A stretch of DNA of 64,000 bases from Candidatus Peribacteria bacterium (lineage in GTDB: Bacteria > Patescibacteriota > Gracilibacteria > Peribacterales > Peribacteraceae): NCBI GenBank assembly GCA_023245865.1, contig JAHFJN010000001.1, positions 186,001-250,000 on the forward strand, given 5' to 3'. The notes under the pieces were generated by a model. The model worked only from the letters and a program-made list of their open reading frames with translations, ran no database searches and was not told the origin of the DNA. Positions 1-11,952 of the stretch are shown here, in pieces. Position 1 is the stretch's first letter, and every line of letters starts with the position of its first letter. A program made the translations under genes and the position numbers.

Positions 1-136
1 GTTTTGAGATGGTGATGTTGTTTTCGTGCAATTCAATCTCGACTTCTTTCCCTGGAATAATGCCCATTTGCATCATAAATACTTTCGGAAGACGGATGCC
101 AATGCTGTTGCCCCACTTGGTGAGTCGTGCTCGCAT
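1..136 (-). CDS. MazE/AbrB (SpoVT-AbrB) family antitoxin-like protein, 3' end cut by window edge
   Basis: Minus-strand translation MRARLTKWGNSIGIRLPKVFMMQMGIIPGKEVEIELHENNITISK; 'KWGNSxGIRLPK' is the AbrB/MazE swapped-hairpin signature. Not in the ORF track because truncated. Confidence 0.85.
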   Translation of the reverse strand, partial: MRARLTKWGNSIGIRLPKVFMMQMGIIPGKEVEIELHENNITISK

Positions 137-142
137 AGCGAA

Positions 143-161
143 AGTATACATTGTATATACT
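143..161 (-). promoter_or_regulatory. Dyad AGTATA-cattgta-TATACT overlapping the -10 element of the mazE-like gene
   Basis: Perfect 6-bp arms; minus-strand TATACT lies exactly 6 nt before the ATG at 136. Confidence 0.5.
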
Positions 162-200
162 GAGAAAGCAAGCAAAAAATCCCACATCAAATATCACCGC

Positions 201-1706
201 TCACTTTGGCACGACGAGAGGATCGTTGAGATCACACCGGACGCATTTCAAGTCCCAGAGCCGTACGATATTGCGTTTCGCGAATTGCTTGTCCGTCAGG
301 GGTTCGTAGTACGTGAAGGGTCGGTAAAATTGGTACGAGAGGAAGATGGCGATGCCGAGCGAAAGCAGCGCGATGGTTTTTCGGCGATCGGTCAGGTGGA
401 AGCGGCCGATGACTTCCAGCTCATTGAGCACAAGCGCAAAGAGGAAGAAGGTGAAGAAAAGCGGCAGGAAGTAGTGGTACAGGTACATCACTCGATCGAT
501 CCGGCTGACCGCTATGAGGAAACAGACGTACAGTGTGAAAAATACGGTCAGCAGGAAAGGGTTTTTTAATTTTGGGTTCGAGGGCAGAAGATATTGAGCG
601 AGCAGAAGAAAAGCGGCGAGAAGAAGTCCGATGAATGCCGTCAGCCAGATCACAGGATTCACTTGCAGATACATGTACCGATACGCATTGCCACCCTCAA
701 GTGATTCCCAGCGGTAGCTGATGGAGCGCGCACCAAACGGCCAGTAGAACCACGGACTGCCGTTCTCGTCCTTTTTACACATGTCGAGACGCGGGACGCC
801 TTTTTCGTAATGAGTCACGAATGCGAGGGAGTCGCGAAGCATCACGGGAAAAGCGCTGAGTGAGCGTGTCCGGTGCTGATCGAGGATTGTTTTATATTCC
901 GGCGACGCTTGGTAGTAGCCCTTGTCGGGGAGACTCGGATTAACGGTCGTCCCGAGTGCAAAATGGATGTACCAAATTCCACAGTAGAGAACGAGAAATG
1001 CGCTGAAGCCGTACCCCAGAAATATACAAAATTGTTTGAGGTGATGCCGTAGTTTGTATGCAAGGAACGGAATGACGAGAATGAAAATCAATCCGAACGC
1101 TTTGGTCGCGAGCAGGCAACCGAATGCCGCACCAAAGAGAATCGAAGCCCGGCGAAAAAGTTTCGGATCATCGTTCCATTCCAGGAGCCACAGAAAGGCA
1201 AGGATCGTGAGGGATCCGAAGAAGAGCATCGTCGACTCAAGCATTGCGGCGCGTTGATGCACGATGAGCGCATTATCAAATACGTAGAGGAAGCTGAGGA
1301 GCATTGCCCAGAGATGTCGTCTCGTGAGCAGCAGGAAAATGACAAAGAGAAGGGGCGCCGTCCACCACGCGAGGAGCGTTGGGAATAGCCGGAACCCGAC
1401 GAACGAAAATCCTGCGGGAGGATTCTGGGCGTAATCGGTGTTGATGAATTGATTGGTGAGTGCGTTCGGATGCACAATCTTTTCGCCGAGCGCGATAAGG
1501 AGCTTGCCGAGCGGCGGGTGCGGCTCCATGAAGGACACGCCGTTCAAATACTTCTGCGCGCTTGAGATATGGTAGTTTTCGTCCCAAAAGAGCGCGGCGG
1601 GGTTCCCGAAGTTATACGCGTACGTAAAGAAGGAGAGCACGATGATGAAGAGCAGACACAACCAGCTGTCGTTCTGCCTCGATGTTTGATCATTCGAAGG
1701 ATGCAT
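201..1706 (-). CDS. Dolichyl-phosphate-mannose-protein mannosyltransferase-like (GT39/PMT) membrane protein
   Basis: Start re-assigned to MHPSNDQTS (TACACT 8 nt upstream). Multi-TM with 'WDENYHISSAQKYLNGVSFMEPHPPLGKLLIALGE' PMT-type loop. Confidence 0.85.
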   Translation of the reverse strand: MHPSNDQTSRQNDSWLCLLFIIVLSFFTYAYNFGNPAALFWDENYHISSAQKYLNGVSFMEPHPPLGKLLIALGEKIVHPNALTNQFINTDYAQNPPAGFSFVGFRLFPTLLAWWTAPLLFVIFLLLTRRHLWAMLLSFLYVFDNALIVHQRAAMLESTMLFFGSLTILAFLWLLEWNDDPKLFRRASILFGAAFGCLLATKAFGLIFILVIPFLAYKLRHHLKQFCIFLGYGFSAFLVLYCGIWYIHFALGTTVNPSLPDKGYYQASPEYKTILDQHRTRSLSAFPVMLRDSLAFVTHYEKGVPRLDMCKKDENGSPWFYWPFGARSISYRWESLEGGNAYRYMYLQVNPVIWLTAFIGLLLAAFLLLAQYLLPSNPKLKNPFLLTVFFTLYVCFLIAVSRIDRVMYLYHYFLPLFFTFFLFALVLNELEVIGRFHLTDRRKTIALLSLGIAIFLSYQFYRPFTYYEPLTDKQFAKRNIVRLWDLKCVRCDLNDPLVVPK

Positions 1707-1746
1707 TGTGCGGCAGTGTAGCCGCAGTTCAGACCATTTCCAATAT

Positions 1747-1775
1747 TTGAAAGAAAGCACAAAAAGTGCTATAAT
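1747..1775 (+). promoter_or_regulatory. Sigma70-like promoter TTGAAA-17-TATAAT, 6 nt before ATG
   Basis: Direct reading of 1747-1752 and 1770-1775; start codon at 1782. Confidence 0.65.
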
Positions 1776-1781
1776 AATACG

Positions 1782-3134
1782 ATGTTGTCTTTCTCTCTTC
1801 CCTCCCTCGATTTCTCGCTTGGCCGGAGCATCGTTGTGGCCTGCGCGGTGCTTGCCATCGCGAGTCTGGATCTCGTGCGGCGCATGGAGAAGCAGCCGAC
1901 GCAGCTGCTCTTTGCGACCGTGTTTGGGACCGCGCTTTCGGTCGCGCTCATTCAAATCAGCAGCGGATTTCTAAAGCCCGGCGCCACGCACAGTTCGTTC
2001 GCGCTGGCCGCTCTCGTTGTTCTTGTCTTCTTTGGATGGAAGGCGCTCTTTGGACCGTGGGGTGAGCAGAATAAGGCGACCATGCTCGGGACGTTCCTCT
2101 TCTGGATGACGCTGCATCTGCTCTGGACCGAGGATCCGCGCCAGCGATCCATTCATCTGATCGCAGCGGGAACGGCTCTGATACCGGCGGCCATTTGGTG
2201 CATGCTGTTTTTGAAATACCACACCGAACGCATCAGTCGTGTGCTGCTTCTCTTCTTCTCCGGCATGCTCGCGACCGTACCTATCCTCTTCTATGATGCG
2301 CTCGTCCATAAAGGCGTGGAATTGCAATTTTTTCTCTTTCGCATCCAGCCGGAAAATTTCAGCCAGGCTGCGCAAACATTCGTGAGCGGGCATGTGCGTT
2401 CTGCTGCCGGCCTTCGCGTGGTGATTCTCTCCAGTCTGCTCTCGTTCCTGATCGTTGGCATCATAGAGGAAGTGAGTAAGTATTGGGCGCTCACGCATAG
2501 CGCCAAGGCACTCTTCTCAAGCATCGACGATGTGCTGCAGCTTTCTATTATCGTCGCAATCGGTTTTTCGTTCGCAGAAAACATCATCAATCCGGTGTAC
2601 TTCACCGCGTTCGTGAATGAGTATCTCTTCCATGCCGCGGCGCCCGATGTCGGAGGCTTCCTCAGTAATGTGCTCGGTCGGTCGGTCCTCACAACCATGG
2701 TCCACGTCGTCTCCACGGGCGTGATGGGATATTTCTTCGGACTTGCGATCTTCGCCGGTCCGTATCTTGCGGAGCAGCGCGCGGAAGGGCACATGTATCG
2801 TATCCTCGCCGCGGTGCATCGCGTGTTTCATTTGCAGGAGACATCGGTCTTTCGAGTCCAGATGCTTCTGACGGGTCTCGTGTGTGCGACGCTTCTTCAT
2901 ACGTTCTTCAATTTCCTTGTAACGGTGCCGGATCTCCTCCCGGGCAATCCCCGAACGATCGGTGATGTTGCGGGAAACTCTCTTCCTGTGATCTTCAAAA
3001 ATATTCCGCTCCTGCTCCTGCCGGCAATGTTCTACGTCGTTGGAGGATTTTGGTTGCTGACAAATTTGTTTTTGCGCAAGGAGAATTTGCGCGAACGCGG
3101 ACATTTGGTGATCCGTGAAATGTTGGCAGACTAG
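1782..3134 (+). CDS. PrsW-family intramembrane metalloprotease-like protein
   Basis: Multi-TM ORF with 'IIEEVSKYW', 'GFSFAENI' and 'HVVSTGVMGYFFG', typical PrsW/CPBP-type motifs. Confidence 0.75.
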   Translation: MLSFSLPSLDFSLGRSIVVACAVLAIASLDLVRRMEKQPTQLLFATVFGTALSVALIQISSGFLKPGATHSSFALAALVVLVFFGWKALFGPWGEQNKATMLGTFLFWMTLHLLWTEDPRQRSIHLIAAGTALIPAAIWCMLFLKYHTERISRVLLLFFSGMLATVPILFYDALVHKGVELQFFLFRIQPENFSQAAQTFVSGHVRSAAGLRVVILSSLLSFLIVGIIEEVSKYWALTHSAKALFSSIDDVLQLSIIVAIGFSFAENIINPVYFTAFVNEYLFHAAAPDVGGFLSNVLGRSVLTTMVHVVSTGVMGYFFGLAIFAGPYLAEQRAEGHMYRILAAVHRVFHLQETSVFRVQMLLTGLVCATLLHTFFNFLVTVPDLLPGNPRTIGDVAGNSLPVIFKNIPLLLLPAMFYVVGGFWLLTNLFLRKENLRERGHLVIREMLAD

Positions 3135-3191
3135 TTGTGACTACGCACATCTTCGGCGTATAGTAAAAAAGTATTTTTTCCATTCTTTCGT

Positions 3192-4817
3192 ATGTTTGGT
3201 GTTCGCTTGGAGAGAAACATCAGCGTTTTTCTCATCTCCGTTCTTCTGCCTTTCGGTGTGGGGGGTGCAGGTGTCGCACAGATGCTTCGCACGTCGGATG
3301 ATGCTGTGGTCACCCGTGGTGATTTTGTACGCGCAAGTATCACGGTGCTCGGCATCGAGCAGGTGAAGCAGGGGAGTGTTCCGTCCGGTCGTCGCGTGCC
3401 TCCGGCACTCTTCCCCTCCGTTCGTACGGCCAACAAATACCATGCACTCGATGTCTTTGGGAAAGACCTAGGACTCGCAAAAGGCATCACGCGCGGTGAA
3501 GCGGTGCAGGTACTCGTGAAATTAAAGGAATTAAAAGCCACCAGTACGCCGAAGCATTTTCATGATGTTCAGGCCGGCAGCGATCTCGAAAAGTCCGTGA
3601 ACATCGCCATTCAAGAAAGTTGGATTCAGCCGCTCCGCGATGATTTTTTTGGGGCAGATACTGCTCTCAAAGGGTTGGATGCTCGAGCGATCCTCACGCG
3701 CGTTGCCGGCGACAAAGGGGGCGTGCAGCAAACGCAGTCACCCGGCGGACAAATTCAGATTCAATACAAAGTAAAGGAGAATGTCCAGATTCCAAAAGAA
3801 GATGTGCTCCATACCGTCTGGCAACTCCTCAACAATCAGTATTTGTATCAAGAGAAGATCAACGACGAGGAAGCGGGTTACAAAGCGGCGGAAGCGATCG
3901 TGAACACTTTGAATGACCCATACACCGTGTTCCTGCGTCCTGCGAATGCGAAGGATCTCAAAGATCAACTCGGCGGGGAGCTGACGGGAATCGGTGCGCA
4001 GGTGGAGTTTCGCGATAATGTCCTCACGGTTGTAGCCCCTCTCGCGGGGTCGCCGGCGGAACATGCGGGTATCAAAGCGGGGGACCAAGTGCTCACGGTG
4101 GATGGCAAGAGTATCGCAGGCTTAAGTTTGCTCGATGCCGTCAACAAAATTCGCGGCCCCAAGGGATCCACGGTTTCCCTGCACATACGCCGGAATGGCA
4201 CAGAACTCGACATCAATGTGGTGCGCGACCTCATCAAGCTTCCGGAAATCGATATTTCGCGCCAGGGAACGGTCGTGATCATCAAACTTGCGCAGTTTGG
4301 TGAGACAACGGATCGCAAACTTCGGGGACTGCTCACCGAAGTCGAGCAAAATCGACCCACGGGCATCATCTTGGATTTACGCAATAACCCAGGGGGGCTC
4401 CTGAGTGCAGCGGAAACGGTCATCAGCAATTTTCTCCCGGAGGGCAGTACGGTGGCACACATTCTTTCCACAGACAAAGATGCGGTCGATATCACCTCCG
4501 ATCCACCGACAGTGGATCCGACGATTCCGATGGTTGTGCTCGTCAACAAAGGATCCGCGAGTGCGTCGGAAATTGTCGCGGGTGCTTTGCAAGACGCCAA
4601 GCGTGCGACCATCATCGGCGAACAGACGTTCGGCAAGGGGACCGTGCAGCAGATTCTGCAGTTTAAAGACGGATCCAGCCTCAAGATGACGATAGCGGAA
4701 TGGCAGACACCGAAAAAGCGTAAGATCAACGGCGTCGGCGTCACCCCCGATATCATCATCACGCAAACAGACCAGCGCGATGACCAACTGCTTCGCGCCC
4801 TTGATCTCCTCCGCTAA
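3192..4817 (+). CDS. S41-family C-terminal processing peptidase with PDZ domain
   Basis: PDZ 'LTGIGAQVEFRDNVLTVVAPLAGSPAEHAGIKAGDQVLTVDG'; S41 core 'GIILDLRNNPGGLL', 'VNKGSASASEIVAGALQD', 'GEQTFGKGTVQ'. Confidence 0.93.
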   Translation: MFGVRLERNISVFLISVLLPFGVGGAGVAQMLRTSDDAVVTRGDFVRASITVLGIEQVKQGSVPSGRRVPPALFPSVRTANKYHALDVFGKDLGLAKGITRGEAVQVLVKLKELKATSTPKHFHDVQAGSDLEKSVNIAIQESWIQPLRDDFFGADTALKGLDARAILTRVAGDKGGVQQTQSPGGQIQIQYKVKENVQIPKEDVLHTVWQLLNNQYLYQEKINDEEAGYKAAEAIVNTLNDPYTVFLRPANAKDLKDQLGGELTGIGAQVEFRDNVLTVVAPLAGSPAEHAGIKAGDQVLTVDGKSIAGLSLLDAVNKIRGPKGSTVSLHIRRNGTELDINVVRDLIKLPEIDISRQGTVVIIKLAQFGETTDRKLRGLLTEVEQNRPTGIILDLRNNPGGLLSAAETVISNFLPEGSTVAHILSTDKDAVDITSDPPTVDPTIPMVVLVNKGSASASEIVAGALQDAKRATIIGEQTFGKGTVQQILQFKDGSSLKMTIAEWQTPKKRKINGVGVTPDIIITQTDQRDDQLLRALDLLR

Positions 4818-4823
4818 ATTTCC

Positions 4824-5909
4824 ATGCACCCACTCCTTTCAGAGCTCATCAGTCAGATAGAAGGCCCATGTATCTCCTTGTACATACAGGTACTGCCCGG
4901 AGTCTCGCATGCGGGCGAAAATGAGAAGCGACTCGAGACTGCGCTGCGCGCGTGCGAAACGCGGTTGCACGGCTATGAACTTTCCGAAAAGGGGAGGAGC
5001 CAATTCCTCGCGCCCGCCAGAGCCTATGCGGAGGAACATCTGCGCTGTGGTGTACATGGCAAAACCCTCGCGCTCTTCTTTTCCCCTTCTTTTTTCTCCG
5101 CGTACGTTTTGTCCGAATCTGTGGACCCGTGCACGGTGATTGGCTCGACGTTTCGCATCACCCCGCTTCTGTCCAGACTTCAGGATGGACGACACTATTA
5201 TGTCCTTGCCGTCAGCAAAAAACATGCGCATCTTTTGGAAGTCAGCGACGGTGAAGCGTCCTTCAAGGACGTTGCCGGCATGCCTGCGAGTTTCGAGGAT
5301 GCATGGAAAGGGACCGAGCATTCGTTCGGAGATCACCACGACAGTTCCAAGGATGACGGGGAGATGGAGCTCAAGGTGTATCTGAATCTCATCAGTAAGA
5401 GTCTACATACATTACTCCATGAACAGCATTCGCCCCTGATTTTTGCGGGCGTTGAGGAGTTGCATGGACTTTATCAACATATGGATACCTCGGGAAAATT
5501 ATTGCATGAATACATTCGCGGCAATCCTGACCGCATGGAGGCGAAGGAGATCCTGGAGAAAGCCGAGCCTATCGTACGAACGGCCATTGCGGCAGAGCAC
5601 CGAAAACTTCTTGATTCCTATGGACCGCTGACGGGGACGGGCAGAACGTCGACGGATCTGAGTATGATTCTTGGCAGCGCGCAGGCGGGGAAAGTGGAAC
5701 TTCTTTTCGTCGCAGAAGGCGCACATGAGTGGGGGACATTTGCTCCCGAAACCGGCGCTCAAACATTGCATGAGTCCCAGACCGACAAGAGTGAAGATCT
5801 CCTGAGTACCGCAGCGGTCTTGACGCTTCGACATCGTGGACGAGTGGTTGTGGTTCCGAAAGATGAGATGCCGGAAAAGAAGGAGATTGCTGCAATTCTT
5901 CGATATTAG
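4824..5909 (+). CDS. Bacterial archaeo-eukaryotic release factor (baeRF, eRF1/Pelota-like) family protein
   Basis: N-terminal 'CISLYIQVLPG', 'LSRLQDGRHYYVLAVSKKHAHLLEV' and C-terminal 'LFVAEGAHEWG...VLTLRHRGRVVVVPKDEMP' fit the baeRF layout. Confidence 0.65.
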   Translation: MHPLLSELISQIEGPCISLYIQVLPGVSHAGENEKRLETALRACETRLHGYELSEKGRSQFLAPARAYAEEHLRCGVHGKTLALFFSPSFFSAYVLSESVDPCTVIGSTFRITPLLSRLQDGRHYYVLAVSKKHAHLLEVSDGEASFKDVAGMPASFEDAWKGTEHSFGDHHDSSKDDGEMELKVYLNLISKSLHTLLHEQHSPLIFAGVEELHGLYQHMDTSGKLLHEYIRGNPDRMEAKEILEKAEPIVRTAIAAEHRKLLDSYGPLTGTGRTSTDLSMILGSAQAGKVELLFVAEGAHEWGTFAPETGAQTLHESQTDKSEDLLSTAAVLTLRHRGRVVVVPKDEMPEKKEIAAILRY

Positions 5910-5952
5910 GTCTTGCACGCACATATTCTCTACCCTACACTGCCGCAGCCCT

Positions 5953-9574
<3,622 letters not shown>

Positions 9575-9583
9575 AGAGATCTA

Positions 9584-9661
9584 TTATCGAAGATAGTTGC
9601 TGAGGAGATCCGGCGTAGCTTGGCGAAGTCGGATCGGTGTTCGGAAGAGAGGTTGGGACAT
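9584..9661 (-). other. In-frame upstream mini-ORF duplicating the hisS N-terminus (25 aa)
   Basis: ATGTCCCAACCTCTCTTCCGAACACCGATC... = MSQPLFRTPIRLRQATPDLLSNYLR**; first 9 residues identical to HisRS. Confidence 0.6.
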
Positions 9662-9703
9662 AGCGAAAACGGCTGTGTACGTGTCACACTAGCAGTAAAA
9701 CAA

Positions 9704-9750
9704 CCCCTCTGTCCATCAACCCGTATGTTTGGGTGTATAGGACAGAGAGG
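9704..9750 (-). terminator. Terminator/attenuator-like hairpin in the hisS 5' leader
   Basis: Minus-strand GGACAGAG-type stem (8 bp plus 2 bp beyond a mismatch), inner ACCC/GGGT stem, followed by TTGTTTTA. Confidence 0.5.
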
Positions 9751-9783
9751 CAATGGAACTACCCGGCTGTACGATGACACCAA

Positions 9784-9800
9784 CGTCGCACATTGCGACG
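9784..9800. promoter_or_regulatory. Hyphenated dyad CGTCGCA-cat-TGCGACG
   Basis: Perfect 7-bp arms with 3-nt spacer in the hisS/purD intergenic region. Confidence 0.4.
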
Positions 9801-9829
9801 CCTCTTCTGCTGCCGATACAACCGGCAAT

Positions 9830-9846
9830 CTTGCGACGATCGCAAG
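9830..9846. promoter_or_regulatory. Hyphenated dyad CTTGCGA-cga-TCGCAAG
   Basis: Perfect 7-bp arms with 3-nt spacer, 46 bp from the similar dyad at 9784-9800. Confidence 0.4.
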
Positions 9847-9954
9847 AAGTAGCGGGATGATAAAGACGGTCAAGATGCAATGCAAGCGTGAATGTATTCT
9901 GCGAAGAACAGAGCACTTGCGTAGGTGCAAATTCAAGCATAGCATCCGCCTCCG

Positions 9955-11271
9955 ATGGGTAATTGTACCATTGTAGGGATTACAGACGGTGGAGGCCGCG
10001 GGGACGCACTTGCCGAGGCATACAGCGAACATCATTTAACGGGTACTATTCTTGCCGTACCGGGGAATGATTTAATGCAGAGGAATATTCGATTGGATGT
10101 TGGCTTCATGCGTATTTCTGCTGCGTTACAGTCAGAGAATGCAAAGAATATTGCAGATATATTTGCTAGGAACAGCGTAGATCATGTTGATGTGTGTCAG
10201 GATGATATGGTGTATGGAGATTTGGTCACGGAACTCCAACAGCGGGGAGTCCCTTCGATTGGACCTACGAAGCAGGCTGGAAAATTAGAATGGGACAAGG
10301 CGTGGGCGAGAGCCTTCATGAAAAAATATGAAATTCCCCATCCCTCATTCAACGTATTTTCTTCTGAGGAGGAAGGACGAGCATTTCTTCGTTCTCAATC
10401 TGATCAACCGTGGGCGATCAAAGCATCGGGTTTGGCATTGGGTAAAGGTGTCATCCTTGCGAAGGACACAGGAGAGGCAATCGATGCCGTTTCGAAGATG
10501 AAAAGTTTCGGTGACGCAGGCAAAACTTTTCTGATTGAACAGTATCTGGAGGGGGAAGAATTTTCTGCGTTTGCTGCTTCTGATGGTTCGCACTTTCAGA
10601 TTATTGGCACTGCTCAGGATCACAAGCGCTTGAACGACGGTGATGAGGGACCCAATACAGGAGGTATGGGATGTAGTTCTTCACCCCTCATTGTCACACC
10701 GGACATCTTGAAGCAAGTGGAGCAGATTTTTGCAAAGACGTTCGATGGAATGGCGAAGGAATTATGTCCCTACCGAGGAATTCTCTATCTCGGTGGGATG
10801 GTAGTTGATGGAAAGGTATTCGTCATCGAATATAATTCTCGTTGGGGAGATCCGGAAGCGCAGGTGATCGTCCCAGGTCTTCAGAATTTCCATGAACTCT
10901 CCGAAGCGATTCTTTCAAGGAGGATCGATCAATTCAGACTGGAAACGGATGGAAAGATCAGGGTGGCAGTCGCTCTTGCTGCTCGTGGATACCCTGACAG
11001 CCCCGTGAAAGGGAAAGAAATTTTTGGTATTGAAGATGCACGACGGCAGCGTGGTGTCACTGTCTACGGCGCAGGCGTGCGTAGGGAAGAGGGCCACGAT
11101 TTTACCAATGGTGGCAGATTGCTTTACGTTGTGGGAGAGGGGAGTGACACGCTAGAAGCACAGAGTCTCGCGTACGATGCGATTGATCGCATTCATGTTG
11201 CAGACGATGCAGGCCACTACCGACGAGACATTGGCGATCGTAACATTCTCCGACCAAACAGCGAGGGCTGA
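9955..11271 (+). CDS. purD: Phosphoribosylamine-glycine ligase (ATP-grasp)
   Basis: 'GPTKQAGKLEWDKAWARAFMKKYEIP', 'VIEYNSRWGDPEAQVIVP', 'LEGEEFSAFAASDG' match GARS. Confidence 0.9.
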   Translation: MGNCTIVGITDGGGRGDALAEAYSEHHLTGTILAVPGNDLMQRNIRLDVGFMRISAALQSENAKNIADIFARNSVDHVDVCQDDMVYGDLVTELQQRGVPSIGPTKQAGKLEWDKAWARAFMKKYEIPHPSFNVFSSEEEGRAFLRSQSDQPWAIKASGLALGKGVILAKDTGEAIDAVSKMKSFGDAGKTFLIEQYLEGEEFSAFAASDGSHFQIIGTAQDHKRLNDGDEGPNTGGMGCSSSPLIVTPDILKQVEQIFAKTFDGMAKELCPYRGILYLGGMVVDGKVFVIEYNSRWGDPEAQVIVPGLQNFHELSEAILSRRIDQFRLETDGKIRVAVALAARGYPDSPVKGKEIFGIEDARRQRGVTVYGAGVRREEGHDFTNGGRLLYVVGEGSDTLEAQSLAYDAIDRIHVADDAGHYRRDIGDRNILRPNSEG

Positions 11272-11813
11272 ACGTAGAGCAAATACATCATGATCGTTTC
11301 CGTGATTGTAAAATTGATCGGTTGCAGAGCGTCAGCCAACGTCCATGCGGGAATGGCCGGGAGGGCAAACAAGCAGGAAACAAAAAAGAATGTCCATGCC
11401 GTCCTGTTTTCATAGTGAGGATTTTTGTAGGCCGACACAAAGGTTGGAATCGATCCCAGAAATGTCACCGTCATACTCAGAACAATGGCAAATGTTGCGT
11501 CGGTGGTGAGCCACCAGAGGAAGAGTCCAACCATTCCGCCCAAGAGACAAAAAAGATCCAGCCGCGACCACCCCGGCACGCCGTAGCGAAAGGCAAAAAG
11601 TGCGACGATGCCGGAACCCGCGAGTGCTCCTGTGATCTGTCCGTTCAATGCGTGCTTCGCGAGCATTCCGGCAACTGTGATGCCATCGAGGGACGCCCAG
11701 ATAATCCATGATGCTTTTGTGGGATGTGAGGACCCTCGTACCATGCCAAGGACATAGGGAACATAGCCTACAAAAAGCAGGATTCCCGCTACGATAGTGA
11801 ATATGTGTTGCAT
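11217..11813 (-). CDS. Multi-pass membrane protein of unknown function
   Basis: MQHIFTIVAGILLFVGYVPYVLGMVRGSSHPTKASWIIWASLDG..., about 6 TM segments; start chosen downstream of the tRNA. Confidence 0.7.
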   Translation of the reverse strand: MQHIFTIVAGILLFVGYVPYVLGMVRGSSHPTKASWIIWASLDGITVAGMLAKHALNGQITGALAGSGIVALFAFRYGVPGWSRLDLFCLLGGMVGLFLWWLTTDATFAIVLSMTVTFLGSIPTFVSAYKNPHYENRTAWTFFFVSCLFALPAIPAWTLADALQPINFTITETIMMYLLYVQPSLFGRRMLRSPMSRR

Positions 11814-11831
11814 AGAGAACATTTGTTGCAA

Positions 11832-11910
11832 TGGGGCGAGCGATGGGACTCGAACCCACGACCCTCTGGACCACAACCAGATGCTCTAACCAAACTGAGC
11901 TACGCTCGCC
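11832..11910 (-). tRNA. tRNA-His (GTG), with encoded G-1 and CCA
   Basis: Cloverleaf by eye: acceptor G-GCGAGCG/CGCTCGC-C-CCA, anticodon stem TCTGG-TTGTGGT-CCAGA, T arm GGGTTCGAGTCCC. Confidence 0.92.
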
Positions 11911-11952
11911 ACGGCCGTGGCATCGTAGCAGTTCTTTTCATGGTTTTACATG

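Noticed and set aside
9-569. 186-aa plus-strand ORF at the left edge
   Set aside because: Antisense to both the MazE/AbrB-like start and the PMT gene; no domain.
9700-9780. T-box riboswitch for hisS
   Set aside because: Minus strand has GGGTAGTTCCATTG, which only loosely resembles the T-box GGGUGGNACCGCG; no specifier stem could be confirmed by eye. An Infernal T-box search would settle it.
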